This document shows positions 49,870-59,853 of a DNA stretch of 64,000 bases, piece by piece; position 1 is the stretch's first letter, and every line of letters starts with the position of its first letter. The notes beneath the pieces are model-generated. The model was not told the DNA's origin, made no database searches, and saw only the letters and a list, made by a program, of their open reading frames with translations. Origin of the DNA: Chryseobacterium sp. StRB126 (GTDB lineage: Bacteria; Bacteroidota; Bacteroidia; Flavobacteriales; Weeksellaceae); NCBI RefSeq assembly GCF_000829375.1, contig NZ_AP014624.1:2542001-2606000 (forward strand). The letters run 5' to 3'. The position numbers were made by a program, and so were the translations under genes.

Positions 49870-52809
49870 TTAATATCCAAATATTTCGGTCAGATTAAGT
49901 TTTTTAATCTCTCCTAATTTTTGCATATCGGCGTCATTTACTTTCTCTTGAGATGCCACAATACAATAGGTGTAATTTTTGTTTTTCATCTCTTTATCAT
50001 GGAAAGTGTTGATGTCTGTAAAAGACAGTTTTGGTGCCTGTTCATAGACATTCTTTCTGATATCTGAATTATTTCCAAGTCTTTGGGCTTTCAGGTAAGA
50101 GAAAATAATACCATCCTGAGAAATTCTTTCAGAAGCGATTGTTTTTTTCAATCCGCTTTTGGCGGTTTCAAATAATTGCTCAGACTTTGGCAGGGTAGTC
50201 AGAAGTTCATTCATTGCAGAAGAAGCTTCATTGAACTTATCCGCCTGAGTTCCTACATAGGCCATAATGCTGTTTTTATCTTCTTTCTTGCTTGGAAGAG
50301 CAAAATAAGAATAAGTAGAATACGCTAATGCTTTGGATTCTCTGATCGTCTGGAAAACAATAGATCCCATTCCACCTCCGAAGTAATTGTTAAATAAACT
50401 TACGGTAGGAGTAATAGTGGAACTGTACTGTTCTGAGTTTCTTGCCCAGAATATTTCAGCCTGTACCATATCATAATGCGCAAATAAGACCTTGTTCTTA
50501 TCTGTCGGGATCTGTGTAAAAGTTTTAGCCTTTGGAAGTTCCTTAAGCGCTGCAGGAAGTTTGTGGATAGGTTTTAAAGAAGCAACAGTTTCAGCTCCGG
50601 TTTTTGGCCCATAATATAAGACTTTGTGCTTGAAGTTGAATAAATCATGAAGGATACTCACAAGATCATCAGCTTTTAAAGCGTCTAATTCAGCATCGCT
50701 CAAAACATTATTGAACGGATTCTGTGCTCCGTATTGCGCATAGCTTCTCAATCCAGCCATGATGGTTGCTTTATTTTGCTTAGCGTTTGCTCTGGCTTTT
50801 TTAAGTCTTGCTTTATAAGCGTCTAAGGCGGCTTGGTCTGGTTTACAGTTTTTAATCAGATCTTCAAATAAAGCAATGGTTTTATCAAAGTTTTCGTTTA
50901 AACCTTCTAATGAAACATAAGTTTCTTCATTGCCTGCACTAACTTTAAAGCTTGATGCTAATTTGTAAAACTCTCTGCTGATAGTTTCCGAAGATTTATC
51001 ATTGGTTCCTAAGTATTGAAGATATTCAGCAGCTAACGGAAGCATTTTGTTGTTCCATTTTCCGGAATCAAAGTGATAATACATTCTGAACAGAGCATTG
51101 TCTGTATTTTTCACAGAAAGTACCTCTACATCGCCCAGTTTATTTTTAGCAATGTCTTTGTCATAGTTTAGCCATACCGGAGCAATTGCTTTTTCAGGCA
51201 TCTCGTCAATCTTTTTCAGGAAAGAGGATTGGTCTTCTCTGTTTACAGAAACAGGAGTGATGGTTGGTTTATCAACCTTTACAATGCTCTTGTCTTCACC
51301 CTTCTTCTTGTAAACCGCTACATAATTATTGTTCTGAAGATATTTGGAAACGAAATCCATGATATCTTTCTTAGTAAGCTTAGAGATTTCTTCAATATAC
51401 TCCAGGTTTGCTTTATGATCTACTTCAGAAGTAAATTCATCCATTAAGAGGCTTGCTCTTGAAGCGTACTTTTCATCTTTTTGAATGGTGTTTTTCTTTT
51501 CGTTGTTGACGATCGACTGAATAAGATCATCAGAGAACTCACCTTTTCTTAATTTATCGATTTCCTGAAGAAGAAGATTTTTTACTTCATCCAAAGACTG
51601 CCCTTCAGTAGGCTTTCCTTGAAGAAGTAATACCGAATAGTCTTTTAAAGTATATGGGAAAGCATAAGCCGCCAATAACTTTTGTTTTTTTACAAGATCA
51701 AGGTCAATTAACCCCGCTTGTCCGTTGGTAAGCATGCTTCCTACGAAATTTAACAGCCTGGCATCTTTTGTTGAAGCACCGGGAAATCTGAATCCAAGCA
51801 TTACGCTTTCAGAGTCGGGACCTACCACTTCTTTGATTACCGGAGAAGTAATGGCTTTTTCCTGTCCTACAATGTATTCAGGAACCTGTTTAGATTTCAT
51901 GTAAGAGAAAGCTTTGTCAATCTTGGCGATCACTTCATCCGGATTGAAGTCTCCAGACATAATGATTCCCATATTGTTGGGAACATAATAATTGTTGTAG
52001 TATTCTCTGATGGCATGTAGAGAAGGGTTTTTCAGATGCTCAATGGTTCCGATGGTAGTCTGCTTTCCATAATTGTTATTAGGGAAAAGATTGGCAAACA
52101 TCATATCGTAAACCTTGTCTCCATCATCGTCAAGCGATCTGTTTTTTTCTTCATATACTGCCTCAAGCTCTGTATGGAACAATCTAAGAATAGGTTCTCT
52201 GAATCTTTCTGATTGTAGCGCCAGAAATTTATCAACAACATTAGAAGGGATGTCTTCAGTGTATACTGTTTGTTCAAAAGAAGTGAAAGCGTTAGTGCCG
52301 TCACCTCCCATACCAGCCATCATTTTGTCATACTCGTTGGCAATTGCGTATTTTGCAGCTTCTCTGGAAACCCTGTCAATTTCTTTGTAGATCTCTTTTC
52401 TCTTAGTTTCATCCTTGGTCTGATTGTACTTCTCATAAAGAGCATCAATCTGATCTAAAAGAGGTTTTTCTTTGGCCCAATCTTTAGATCCGAACTGATT
52501 GGTTCCTTTAAAAAGCATGTGCTCCAGATAATGGGCAAGGCCTGTGTGATCTGCAGGATCGGTTTTGCTTCCTGCTTTGGTGGCAATATACGTCTGGATT
52601 CTCGGTTCCTTGTTGGTTGGACTTAGAATAACCGTTAATCCGTTTTTTAAAGTGTAATATCTTGCGGCAGTAGGATCGTTGGTAACAAACTTATATTTGT
52701 ACCCATTAGAAGTAGCTTCTTTCCACTGGTAATCCTGTCCGAAAGCGTGGCCTGCAAAACTTGCCGCTGCAATACTGGTGACGATGGTTAATTTTTTAAA
52801 CAGATTCAT
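49870..52809 (-). CDS. M16-family zinc protease with two peptidase domains
   Basis: Exported protein of 979 residues (signal peptide ending AGHAFGQ). The N-terminal half carries the inverted zinc motif HxxEH (GLAHYLEHMLFKGT) with the distant Glu in the helix that follows (ELEAVYEEKNR); the C-terminal half repeats the fold without the motif. This single-chain layout resembles pitrilysin or insulinase, clam-shaped enzymes that degrade peptides trapped in a chamber. It would work in the periplasm. It precedes no obvious partner; the aminotransferase gene upstream is a separate function. Confidence 0.92.
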   Translation of the reverse strand: MNLFKKLTIVTSIAAASFAGHAFGQDYQWKEATSNGYKYKFVTNDPTAARYYTLKNGLTVILSPTNKEPRIQTYIATKAGSKTDPADHTGLAHYLEHMLFKGTNQFGSKDWAKEKPLLDQIDALYEKYNQTKDETKRKEIYKEIDRVSREAAKYAIANEYDKMMAGMGGDGTNAFTSFEQTVYTEDIPSNVVDKFLALQSERFREPILRLFHTELEAVYEEKNRSLDDDGDKVYDMMFANLFPNNNYGKQTTIGTIEHLKNPSLHAIREYYNNYYVPNNMGIIMSGDFNPDEVIAKIDKAFSYMKSKQVPEYIVGQEKAITSPVIKEVVGPDSESVMLGFRFPGASTKDARLLNFVGSMLTNGQAGLIDLDLVKKQKLLAAYAFPYTLKDYSVLLLQGKPTEGQSLDEVKNLLLQEIDKLRKGEFSDDLIQSIVNNEKKNTIQKDEKYASRASLLMDEFTSEVDHKANLEYIEEISKLTKKDIMDFVSKYLQNNNYVAVYKKKGEDKSIVKVDKPTITPVSVNREDQSSFLKKIDEMPEKAIAPVWLNYDKDIAKNKLGDVEVLSVKNTDNALFRMYYHFDSGKWNNKMLPLAAEYLQYLGTNDKSSETISREFYKLASSFKVSAGNEETYVSLEGLNENFDKTIALFEDLIKNCKPDQAALDAYKARLKKARANAKQNKATIMAGLRSYAQYGAQNPFNNVLSDAELDALKADDLVSILHDLFNFKHKVLYYGPKTGAETVASLKPIHKLPAALKELPKAKTFTQIPTDKNKVLFAHYDMVQAEIFWARNSEQYSSTITPTVSLFNNYFGGGMGSIVFQTIRESKALAYSTYSYFALPSKKEDKNSIMAYVGTQADKFNEASSAMNELLTTLPKSEQLFETAKSGLKKTIASERISQDGIIFSYLKAQRLGNNSDIRKNVYEQAPKLSFTDINTFHDKEMKNKNYTYCIVASQEKVNDADMQKLGEIKKLNLTEIFGY

Positions 52810-52844
52810 TATTGCGGTTGTGTTTTATTTTAGTTTTTAAATTC

Positions 52845-54038
52845 TTAGTTGAATTGCGCTAACAAATCTTTGATTCGCTTCATAGCTTCTCTTAATTCCT
52901 CTTCAGAAGCTGCATAAGAGAATCTGATACACTCCGGACTTCCGAAAGAGAATCCCCCCACACATCCTACATGAGCATTTTCCAATAAGAACATGGCGAA
53001 ATCATCAGAATTTTTAATTTCAGTTCCATTCAAAGTTTTTCCGATATAATGCGAAATATCCGGGAAGAAGTAGAAGGCAGCCTTTGGAAGCAATACTTTA
53101 AATCCTGGAATTTCCTGAATAAGTTCATATACAAGATCTCTTCTCTTTTTGAAAGCATCAATCATGTATCTGTATTCTGCTGGATCTGTTTTTAAAGCAA
53201 CAATAGAAGCCCTTTGAGCCACAGTGTTAGCACCACTTGTCATTTGTCCCTGTACTTTTTCACAAGCTTTAGCCAACCATTCCGGGCATGCAGAATATCC
53301 GATTCTCCATCCGGTCATGGCGAAAGCTTTTGACATTCCGTTGATTACCGCAGTCTGTTCGTAAACTTCAGGGAACTGAGCAATGGAGGTAGTTTTAGTT
53401 TCATAATTGATGAATTCATAGATTTCATCTGAAATGATCGTTATATTAGGGTATTTAGCAACTACTTTAGCAATAGATTTCAATTCATCATAGGTATAAT
53501 ATCCTCCTGATGGGTTACATGGTGAACTGAAAAGGATTGCTTTTGTTTTATCCGTAATGGCTTCTTCAAGCTGTTCAGCAGTTACTTTGAAATCCGTAAC
53601 GTAAGAAGTGGGAAGCATCACAGAGTTTCCACCCATCATTTTCACCATTTCATCATAGCTTACCCAATAAGGCGCAGGGAGCAGAACTTCATCACCATCA
53701 TTGATAATCGCTGCTAAAACGTTTAAAATAGCCTGTTTTGCACCATTTGAAACACAAATCTGTGTAGGTTTGTATTCAAGATTGTTATCTCTTTTTAATT
53801 TATGAGCAATGGCCTCACGCAATTCCAGAAATCCAGGAACAGGAGAGTAGTGGCTGTAGTTCTGGTTGATGGCATCGAATGCCGCCTGTTTGATATTATC
53901 CGGAACATCAAAATCCGGTTCACCAAGGGTTAAACTGATTACATCAATTCCGTTCGCCTTCATTTCCCTTGCCTTGTTAGACATTACAAAAGTCTGTGAG
54001 TATCCTAGTCTTTTTACTCTATCTGAAAGTTTGTCCAT
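52845..54038 (-). CDS. Class I aminotransferase, probable aspartate aminotransferase
   Basis: PLP fold-type I transaminase of 397 residues. Family words: TLGEPDFDVPDNIKQA at the start, FSSPCNPSGGYYTYDELK, the cofactor Asp in ISDEIYEF, and the PLP lysine in INGMSKAFAMTGWRIGY. The arginine that binds the substrate carboxylate is in IRFSYAASE. It most resembles the Ib aspartate aminotransferases (AspC/AspB type), which may also act on prephenate or aromatic amino acids; substrate not proven. Confidence 0.9.
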   Translation of the reverse strand: MDKLSDRVKRLGYSQTFVMSNKAREMKANGIDVISLTLGEPDFDVPDNIKQAAFDAINQNYSHYSPVPGFLELREAIAHKLKRDNNLEYKPTQICVSNGAKQAILNVLAAIINDGDEVLLPAPYWVSYDEMVKMMGGNSVMLPTSYVTDFKVTAEQLEEAITDKTKAILFSSPCNPSGGYYTYDELKSIAKVVAKYPNITIISDEIYEFINYETKTTSIAQFPEVYEQTAVINGMSKAFAMTGWRIGYSACPEWLAKACEKVQGQMTSGANTVAQRASIVALKTDPAEYRYMIDAFKKRRDLVYELIQEIPGFKVLLPKAAFYFFPDISHYIGKTLNGTEIKNSDDFAMFLLENAHVGCVGGFSFGSPECIRFSYAASEEELREAMKRIKDLLAQFN

Positions 54039-54211
54039 TGTATTTTTTTGAATTTTAACAAATATATAATAAAAAGGCCTTGCAGGAGAAATAAAAAAGG
54101 GGCAGGTTTAAAGATTTTTATCAGGTTTAAAAGGATTCACTATATTTGGAGTTAATGTTGTTTTTTGATACAATTTGTGTTGGAAACAAGATTTTTAAAA
54201 AACTTAACTCC

Positions 54212-55057
54212 ATGAAAAAGATATATAAACTTTTATTTTTAGCATTAGCCTGTACTGTATCTGCCCAGAATTACCGCTTTGTGTATGAATACAAAATGAG
54301 ATCTGATATTGATCATAAAGATTCCCAGGTTACAGATTATATGAATCTGGATTCCGACGGGAAGAAATCTTATTTTTATAATGCTGTTAAATATAAAAGA
54401 GATTCTATTTATCAGGCAGATAAAGACCTTAAGGCACTGTTTAAGAGTAAAAATTATGACAGAAACTTAGGTTATATCATTGAAAAGGACTATTCAAAAA
54501 GAGAAGCCAATTTATATGATAAATATAAAACGGCAAATCTTGTTATAGCGGATTCTGAAGTTCCAAAATGGTCTGTACAGAAAGAATTTTTAAATATCAA
54601 TGGGATGAACTGCCAGAAAGCCGTTACCCGGTACAAAGGAAGGGAATGGGAAGCATGGTTTTCCAAGGATTACCCTATCAGCGATGGACCTTATAAATTT
54701 AATGGCCTTCCGGGACTTGTAGTTAGAATTAAAGATACAGATAACGATCATGTTTTTAATATGATTCAGGTGAAAAAAGTAAATTCGATATTTGGTTTTG
54801 TTCCTAAAAACAATAAAAAAATGACTGACCAGGAATACCGGAAACTTTTGAAAGATGACACATTTAGTCCTGAAGATATTGAAAGTATCAATATAGACGG
54901 GCAAGCAGGGAAAATGGGAATACAGTTGAAAGATGGATATGTTACTCAATTGGAACTGAGCCAAATTAAAAAAGCAGGTAAGGGAAATGAAGATGCGGAA
55001 TTGGGAAGGCTGCTTAAAAAAAGTAATAATCCTATTGAAAAAGAAATGGCAAATTAA
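54212..55057 (+). CDS. GLPGLI family protein
   Basis: Exported protein of 281 residues. The ATG at 54212 gives a signal peptide (MKKIYKLLFLALACTVSAQ); an in-frame ATG at 54146 only adds a hydrophobic leader of 22 residues. The family motif itself is readable as FNGLPGLVVRIKDTD, followed by a segment typical of these proteins (FNMIQVKKV). GLPGLI proteins are common in Flavobacteriia and often lie near TonB-dependent receptors, but their function is unknown. The -7 element TATATTTG (54141-54148) precedes the gene. Confidence 0.87.
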   Translation: MKKIYKLLFLALACTVSAQNYRFVYEYKMRSDIDHKDSQVTDYMNLDSDGKKSYFYNAVKYKRDSIYQADKDLKALFKSKNYDRNLGYIIEKDYSKREANLYDKYKTANLVIADSEVPKWSVQKEFLNINGMNCQKAVTRYKGREWEAWFSKDYPISDGPYKFNGLPGLVVRIKDTDNDHVFNMIQVKKVNSIFGFVPKNNKKMTDQEYRKLLKDDTFSPEDIESINIDGQAGKMGIQLKDGYVTQLELSQIKKAGKGNEDAELGRLLKKSNNPIEKEMAN

Positions 55058-55098
55058 AAAGAAACTTGTATTATTTTTTGAGATACTCTTTCTGAAAA

Positions 55099-55129
55099 TT
55101 TGAATAAAGCCAATAAAAACTTATTTTTG
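55099..55129 (+). promoter_or_regulatory. Promoter of rsmG
   Basis: TTG (55099-55101), 20 bases, then TATTTTTG (55122-55129): exact TTG-N20-TAnnTTTG, ending 18 bases before the rsmG start codon. Confidence 0.75.
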
Positions 55130-55147
55130 CAGATTATAATAATTCAC

Positions 55148-55783
55148 ATGTCTACATCGTTACTATTAAAATATTTTCCGGATCTTACCGAAACACAGCT
55201 AGAACAGTTTGCAAAGCTGGAAGCCCTGTACAATGAATGGAATGAAAAGATCAACGTAATTTCTAGAAAAGATATGGAATCGTTGTATGAAAAGCATGTT
55301 CTTCACTCGTTAGGAATTGCTAAAGTGATGGAATTTGCTCCAGGAACGAAAGTATTGGATATTGGAACCGGAGGAGGTTTTCCAGGAATTCCATTGGCGA
55401 TCCTTTTTCCTGATACAGAATTTACCCTGATTGACTCCATAGGGAAGAAAATTAGCGTGGTAAATGCTGTAGCAGAAGGAGTGGGACTGAAAAATGTAAC
55501 TGCCATCCACGGAAGAGCGGAAAAACTAAAAGAAAAATTCCACTTTGTTGTCAGCAGAGCGGTAACCCAGATGCCTGAATTCTTAAGATGGCTGAAAGGA
55601 AAATTTGAAAAAGAACAGTTTAACCCTAAACATAACGGGATTTTATATTTAAAAGGTGGAGATCTTGCTGAAGAACTTGCCGGACTTAAATGTGAAATTT
55701 TCAATCTGAAACACTATTTTGATGGAGAATTCTTTGATACTAAAAAAGTAGTTTACGTATCAAAAGGAAATTTTAATTCCTGA
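55148..55783 (+). CDS. rsmG: 16S rRNA (guanine-527-N7)-methyltransferase
   Basis: Methyltransferase of 211 residues (GidB). It methylates G527 in 16S rRNA with S-adenosylmethionine; loss causes low-level streptomycin resistance in other bacteria. The SAM-binding motif is KVLDIGTGGGFPGIPLA and the catalytic region includes FHFVVSRAVTQ. I chose the ATG at 55148 because it lies 18 bases after a consensus promoter, whereas an upstream in-frame start at 55100 would lie inside the promoter. Confidence 0.95.
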   Translation: MSTSLLLKYFPDLTETQLEQFAKLEALYNEWNEKINVISRKDMESLYEKHVLHSLGIAKVMEFAPGTKVLDIGTGGGFPGIPLAILFPDTEFTLIDSIGKKISVVNAVAEGVGLKNVTAIHGRAEKLKEKFHFVVSRAVTQMPEFLRWLKGKFEKEQFNPKHNGILYLKGGDLAEELAGLKCEIFNLKHYFDGEFFDTKKVVYVSKGNFNS

Positions 55784-55845
55784 TTTTATTTGAATAAGGA
55801 ATATTTTTGCTAAATATGTATTGATAATCAGAAAATTAAAAGATT

Positions 55846-56250
55846 ATGAAAAAGCTTCTAAATATTGGATTTTCAGCATTATTGTTTGGCTTTGTATTGG
55901 TTTCGTGTAATGACGATGATTATCAGACGATCGAATCCATTGATAAGGTCAAGATTGACAGTGTTAAGATTGCCAATGATACTATGGATATCTTTGCAAT
56001 ACAGCATATTAAAACGTATTCCACCTATTCATCTCAGTGCCAGGGGTTTTATGCCTATGATTATATTTATGATGGTGATTTTAAAAGAACTGTGACCGCC
56101 TATAAGTACATTTCCAATGGTCCTTGTACTCAAAAAAGCTATTCAGCAGTTAACCAGATTAATTTTAATCCACAGAGAATAGGGAAGTACACTTTTACTT
56201 TCTGGAACGGAGGAAATAACTGGATTACAAAAACGATTGTGGTGAAATAA
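55846..56250 (+). CDS. Small lipoprotein of unknown function
   Basis: Lipoprotein of 134 residues with a lipobox (FGFVLVSCNDDDYQ) and acidic residues right after the Cys, as in the Bacteroidota lipoprotein export signal for surface exposure. The mature part has two further cysteines (SSQCQGFYAY, NGPCTQKSY) that may form a disulfide, and ends in a beta-rich segment (KYTFTFWNGGNNWITKTIVV). No family recognised. Its stop overlaps the next start by one base (TAATG). Confidence 0.72.
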   Translation: MKKLLNIGFSALLFGFVLVSCNDDDYQTIESIDKVKIDSVKIANDTMDIFAIQHIKTYSTYSSQCQGFYAYDYIYDGDFKRTVTAYKYISNGPCTQKSYSAVNQINFNPQRIGKYTFTFWNGGNNWITKTIVVK

Positions 56251-56786
56251 TGAAATTGACTTTTGTATTCTGTTTGTTGGCGGCTGATGTTATGTTTGGA
56301 CAGAAAATTTTCTGGCAGGAAGAACAAAAGCTGGTATGGGACAATTTTAAAAGCCCTGTCAACAGAAGGAATAATCCGGATGTCGCAGCGTATACCAATT
56401 GCGGTTGGGAATATTCTGTGGTAAAATCCAGCAACCCGAAGTCTCCGGTGAAGATTGAAATAAAAACGATATTTAACGAAGATAAATCCTGGAAAGACGC
56501 CAAAAAAATCAATGATTATATTTTGCTGCATGAACAGAAACATTTTGATATTGCAGAACTTTTTGTAAGAAAATTCAGGAAAACTGTTGCTGAAAAGGTC
56601 AGAAATTCCGGTGATTACAATAGGTTATTTAAATCGATTTATAATACAATATCCATCGAATATAAAAACTTTCAGATAGCCTATGACAAAGATACCCGTC
56701 ATGGAATGGATGAAGTAAAACAGGCAGATTATAATGCTGCTATCTCTCAAGAATTAGAAAACCTTAAAAGCTATCAAGCCCCTTGA
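56250..56786 (+). CDS. DUF922 domain protein, putative metalloprotease
   Basis: Exported protein of 178 residues (signal peptide to about residue 18, ADVMFGQ). The domain has a HExxH motif in YILLHEQKHFDIAELF, as in DUF922 members predicted to be zinc proteases. An Asn/Trp-rich segment (LVWDNFKSPVNRRNNP) precedes it. Translationally coupled to the lipoprotein gene before it and overlapping the nuclease gene after it by four bases; the functional link among the three is unclear. Confidence 0.82.
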   Translation: MKLTFVFCLLAADVMFGQKIFWQEEQKLVWDNFKSPVNRRNNPDVAAYTNCGWEYSVVKSSNPKSPVKIEIKTIFNEDKSWKDAKKINDYILLHEQKHFDIAELFVRKFRKTVAEKVRNSGDYNRLFKSIYNTISIEYKNFQIAYDKDTRHGMDEVKQADYNAAISQELENLKSYQAP

Positions 56787-59470
56787 AATTCCTCAATAAG
56801 ATCATCCACGAACTGTTGGCACAAAACCCGGATCTATCTGCGTTTAACATCATTCTGCCCGGAAAACGTCCGATTGTATTTATTCGGCAGATTCTTGAGG
56901 AAAACAACTATTCTGGATTTCTTCCCAACTTTTTTACCATTGAGGAGTTGATTAATAGGATTGCCGACAAACAGGTGATCCAGGGAATTCCACTATGGCT
57001 TTTTTCATTTGATGTATACCGAAGCCTGAACCTTATTCCAAGGGATAACTTTTCTGACTTTTTGAAGTGGTTTCCAACCCTTCAGAAGGATTGGGATGAT
57101 ATTTTGAAGTTTTCAGACAGCGATCAGGCAGTTCTGCAATACATGTTTGATGAAGAGAGGATTAAAGAATGGGCACAGGATCTTGGTGAAGATGATGATG
57201 TACCCAGAAAGAAGTTTCTTAATTTCTGGCAGAATATGAATGTTTTCCTTCCTGAATTAAAAAGCAGGCTGCAGGGCAAGAACTGGGCAACCTCAGGAAT
57301 GATTCACGAGGCTGCTAAAGCGAGTATCTCTGATTTTGCAAAGGATACCTCGGAGCAGTTTGTATTCTGTGGATTTAATGCCTTTACGCCGGTTGAAGAA
57401 AAATTGGTAAGAAGCCTTCTGCGATGGAATAAGGCTCAGTGTTTTTTTCAGGCAGACCGTTATTACTTTAACGACGAAAGACAAGAGGCCGGGAAATTCC
57501 TCAGAAACCATAAAACATGGAAGGAGTTTGATGATAACAGAGCTTTCCAATGGATAGAGGACGATTTTAATCAACCTAAAAAGATCAAAGTATATGAAGT
57601 TTCCGGAAACGTAACCCAAACCAAGGTGCTGCCGGAGATCTTTAAGGAAATCAACAATAAAACGTATTCCAATACAGCGGTAGTTCTGTTGGATGAAAAC
57701 CTTCTTCCTGCAAGTCTGGATGTGATGCATGGAGTAGATAACCTGAATATCACGATGGGGTTTCCATTGAAGAATCTGTCTTTCTCTAATGCAGTAAAAC
57801 GTCTTTTCTATCTACAGAAACAGTTAGAAAAAAATAAAACTTCGTATTACTACAGAGATGTATTTCCTATTCTTGAAGAGCTTCCGAAATCAGCTAAAGA
57901 TGAACTGATCATCAATGATTTTAAAACAAAAATAGAAGAAAGGAATATTGTATATATTTCTAATAAGCTTTTGAGTGAACTTTTGGGAGAGCTGTCTTAT
58001 TTCGGACTTCTTCAAAAGGCTGCAAGCACAACGGCTTATCTGGATATTCTTATTTCATTCTGTCACCAAGTGAAATGGCTGGAAATAGATGATATACAGT
58101 ATGAAAACGTATCTCACTTCGAGAATGCCTTTAGAATTATTAAGAATCAGCTGACTCCCTACAATATTGAGATTAAAATGGAAACGTTGGAGATTCTCAT
58201 CAACCAGCATATCAATTCCGAGAGTATCGATTTCCAGGGTGAGCCTTTAAGAGGATTACAAATTATGGGATTGCTGGAAACACGTCTTCTGAATTTTGAA
58301 AATGTGATCCTGCTTTCGGTTAACGAAGGGAAGCTTCCATTGGGAAATTCCCAGAATACTTATATTCCTTTTGATATCAGAAGATTCTTTGATCTTCATA
58401 CATTTTTGGAAAATGACAGTATTTATGCTTATCACTTTTACAGGCTGATTCAGGATGCGAAGAATGTTCATTTGTTGTACAATGCTTTAAGTTCGGGAGT
58501 GAATACAGGTGAAAAAAGTCGCTTCATTACTCAGATTGAAATGGAAAGTTCTCATGAGATTGAACACCTGATTATTGAGAATTCTTCAGAGCCCATTATT
58601 ACAAAACCTATAGAAATTTCCAAGACGGAAATAGTGAGGGAGCGGCTTCAGAAATGGAAGGAAAGAGTATCAGCTTCTCACCTTACAAGCTATCTATATA
58701 ATCCTATTGATTTTTACTTATCGAAGATCCTGAACACTTCGGAATCGGATGAAATTGAAGAAGAATTATCCGTGAAAAATTATGGAAACTTAGTTCATTA
58801 TTCACTTCAAGAAGTTTATGAAATATTAAAAGGTAAGGTTTTAAAAGAAAGTGATTTAGAGAAGTCAATTAAAGCGATAGATAAATATATAAATATTGCA
58901 ATTGAGAAGTTAAAGCATCAGCCGGAATTCTATGAAAAAGGAATGAACTACATCCACAAAGCCATTGCGAAAAAGGTGATTGAAAATGTTCTGAATCATG
59001 ATCTTGAACTTATCAGACAAGGAAATACATTAGAGATTATTGACATCGAAAGAAGGTTCGAAAATGTGGAATTTTATCTTGACGGCAGGGATAAAATTTC
59101 TTTCATGGGATTTATTGACAGAATTGATAAACTGAACGGAACTTTAAGGATCATTGATTATAAAACGGCTAAAATTAAAAACCTCCATGTAAAAATTGAT
59201 GAAGATAACGTAGAGCAGTATTTTCATAACAGCGACAGAAAGCAAGCGTTGCAGCTCTGCATTTATCATTATGTGATACAACACCTTCCTGAGTTCTGGG
59301 GCTATCCAATTGAAACAGGTATCTGGAGCTTTGCAGAGGCTAAAAAAGGAATGGTTTCTCTTGTTTTCGACAAGGGAGATATTGATGATGCCATGAGGTC
59401 TGTTAAAAGCCTTATTCTTGAAATCCTGAATCCGGATATCAACTTCGTAGAAACTGTAAAGTCCTACTAA
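56783..59470 (+). CDS. AddB-like PD-(D/E)XK nuclease, TTG start
   Basis: Protein of 895 residues resembling AddB/RexB: an N-terminal inactive helicase-like region (opening KFLNKIIHELLAQNPDLSAF) and a C-terminal nuclease domain beginning near VSASHLTSYLYNPIDFYL. The nuclease core is visible in FMGFIDRIDKLNGTLRIIDYKTAK (Asp of GFIDR, then DYK). The start is TTG at 56783, overlapping the DUF922 stop (TTGA). The usual four-cysteine iron-sulfur site of AddB is not evident. It would process double-strand breaks with a helicase partner that is not in this window. Confidence 0.87.
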   Translation: MKFLNKIIHELLAQNPDLSAFNIILPGKRPIVFIRQILEENNYSGFLPNFFTIEELINRIADKQVIQGIPLWLFSFDVYRSLNLIPRDNFSDFLKWFPTLQKDWDDILKFSDSDQAVLQYMFDEERIKEWAQDLGEDDDVPRKKFLNFWQNMNVFLPELKSRLQGKNWATSGMIHEAAKASISDFAKDTSEQFVFCGFNAFTPVEEKLVRSLLRWNKAQCFFQADRYYFNDERQEAGKFLRNHKTWKEFDDNRAFQWIEDDFNQPKKIKVYEVSGNVTQTKVLPEIFKEINNKTYSNTAVVLLDENLLPASLDVMHGVDNLNITMGFPLKNLSFSNAVKRLFYLQKQLEKNKTSYYYRDVFPILEELPKSAKDELIINDFKTKIEERNIVYISNKLLSELLGELSYFGLLQKAASTTAYLDILISFCHQVKWLEIDDIQYENVSHFENAFRIIKNQLTPYNIEIKMETLEILINQHINSESIDFQGEPLRGLQIMGLLETRLLNFENVILLSVNEGKLPLGNSQNTYIPFDIRRFFDLHTFLENDSIYAYHFYRLIQDAKNVHLLYNALSSGVNTGEKSRFITQIEMESSHEIEHLIIENSSEPIITKPIEISKTEIVRERLQKWKERVSASHLTSYLYNPIDFYLSKILNTSESDEIEEELSVKNYGNLVHYSLQEVYEILKGKVLKESDLEKSIKAIDKYINIAIEKLKHQPEFYEKGMNYIHKAIAKKVIENVLNHDLELIRQGNTLEIIDIERRFENVEFYLDGRDKISFMGFIDRIDKLNGTLRIIDYKTAKIKNLHVKIDEDNVEQYFHNSDRKQALQLCIYHYVIQHLPEFWGYPIETGIWSFAEAKKGMVSLVFDKGDIDDAMRSVKSLILEILNPDINFVETVKSY

Positions 59471-59517
59471 AATTATCCTATCTCTTTGATCATTTCTCTT
59501 TAAAATACCAAAGCTAA

Positions 59518-59675
59518 TTTAACGCAAAGTTTTATTTTAGGATGCAAAGAATAGTGACTTTATCGCCGATGAAGCGACACGGTTATGCGTACGCTTAGAA
59601 AGAATCAATGAAGTTGATTCCATCTTTGCTTCCTTGAAATATTGTAATTGCATTATAAAATCTTTGCGTAAAATT
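59518..59675. repeat. ACGCAAAGATTTTAT palindromic element
   Basis: Ends TTTAACGCAAAGTTTTATT (59518-59536) and TTATAAAATCTTTGCGTAAA (59653-59672) are inverted copies. Inside is a perfect hairpin GAATCAA / TTGATTC (about 59602-59620). Confidence 0.6.
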
Positions 59676-59784
59676 TAAACAGCAATAATTTTTTTTTTCA
59701 ATAAACTTTGATGGTCATTAAACGTTTCGTTAATAATAAATACTTTTTAAAGTTCTTCTTCAATAGGTAAATAGATGAGGTTTT

Positions 59785-59816
59785 TTGTCAGCTTTTGTGG
59801 TATAATTGTATATTTA
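59785..59816 (+). promoter_or_regulatory. Candidate promoter of the patatin-barrel gene
   Basis: TTG (59785-59787), 21 bases, then TATATTTA, one base from TAnnTTTG, 37 bases before the start codon at 59854. Confidence 0.5.
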
Positions 59817-59853
59817 CGGTAAAATTTTTATACACATAAAAACAGGCTTTCTC

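Larger units (their letters stand above)
59471..59853. other. Intergenic region with one palindromic element
   Basis: No gene is seen in these 383 bases. They hold a palindromic element (59518-59675) and, near the end, TTG (59785-59787), 21 bases, TATATTTA (59809-59816), a likely promoter for the patatin gene starting at 59854. Confidence 0.6.
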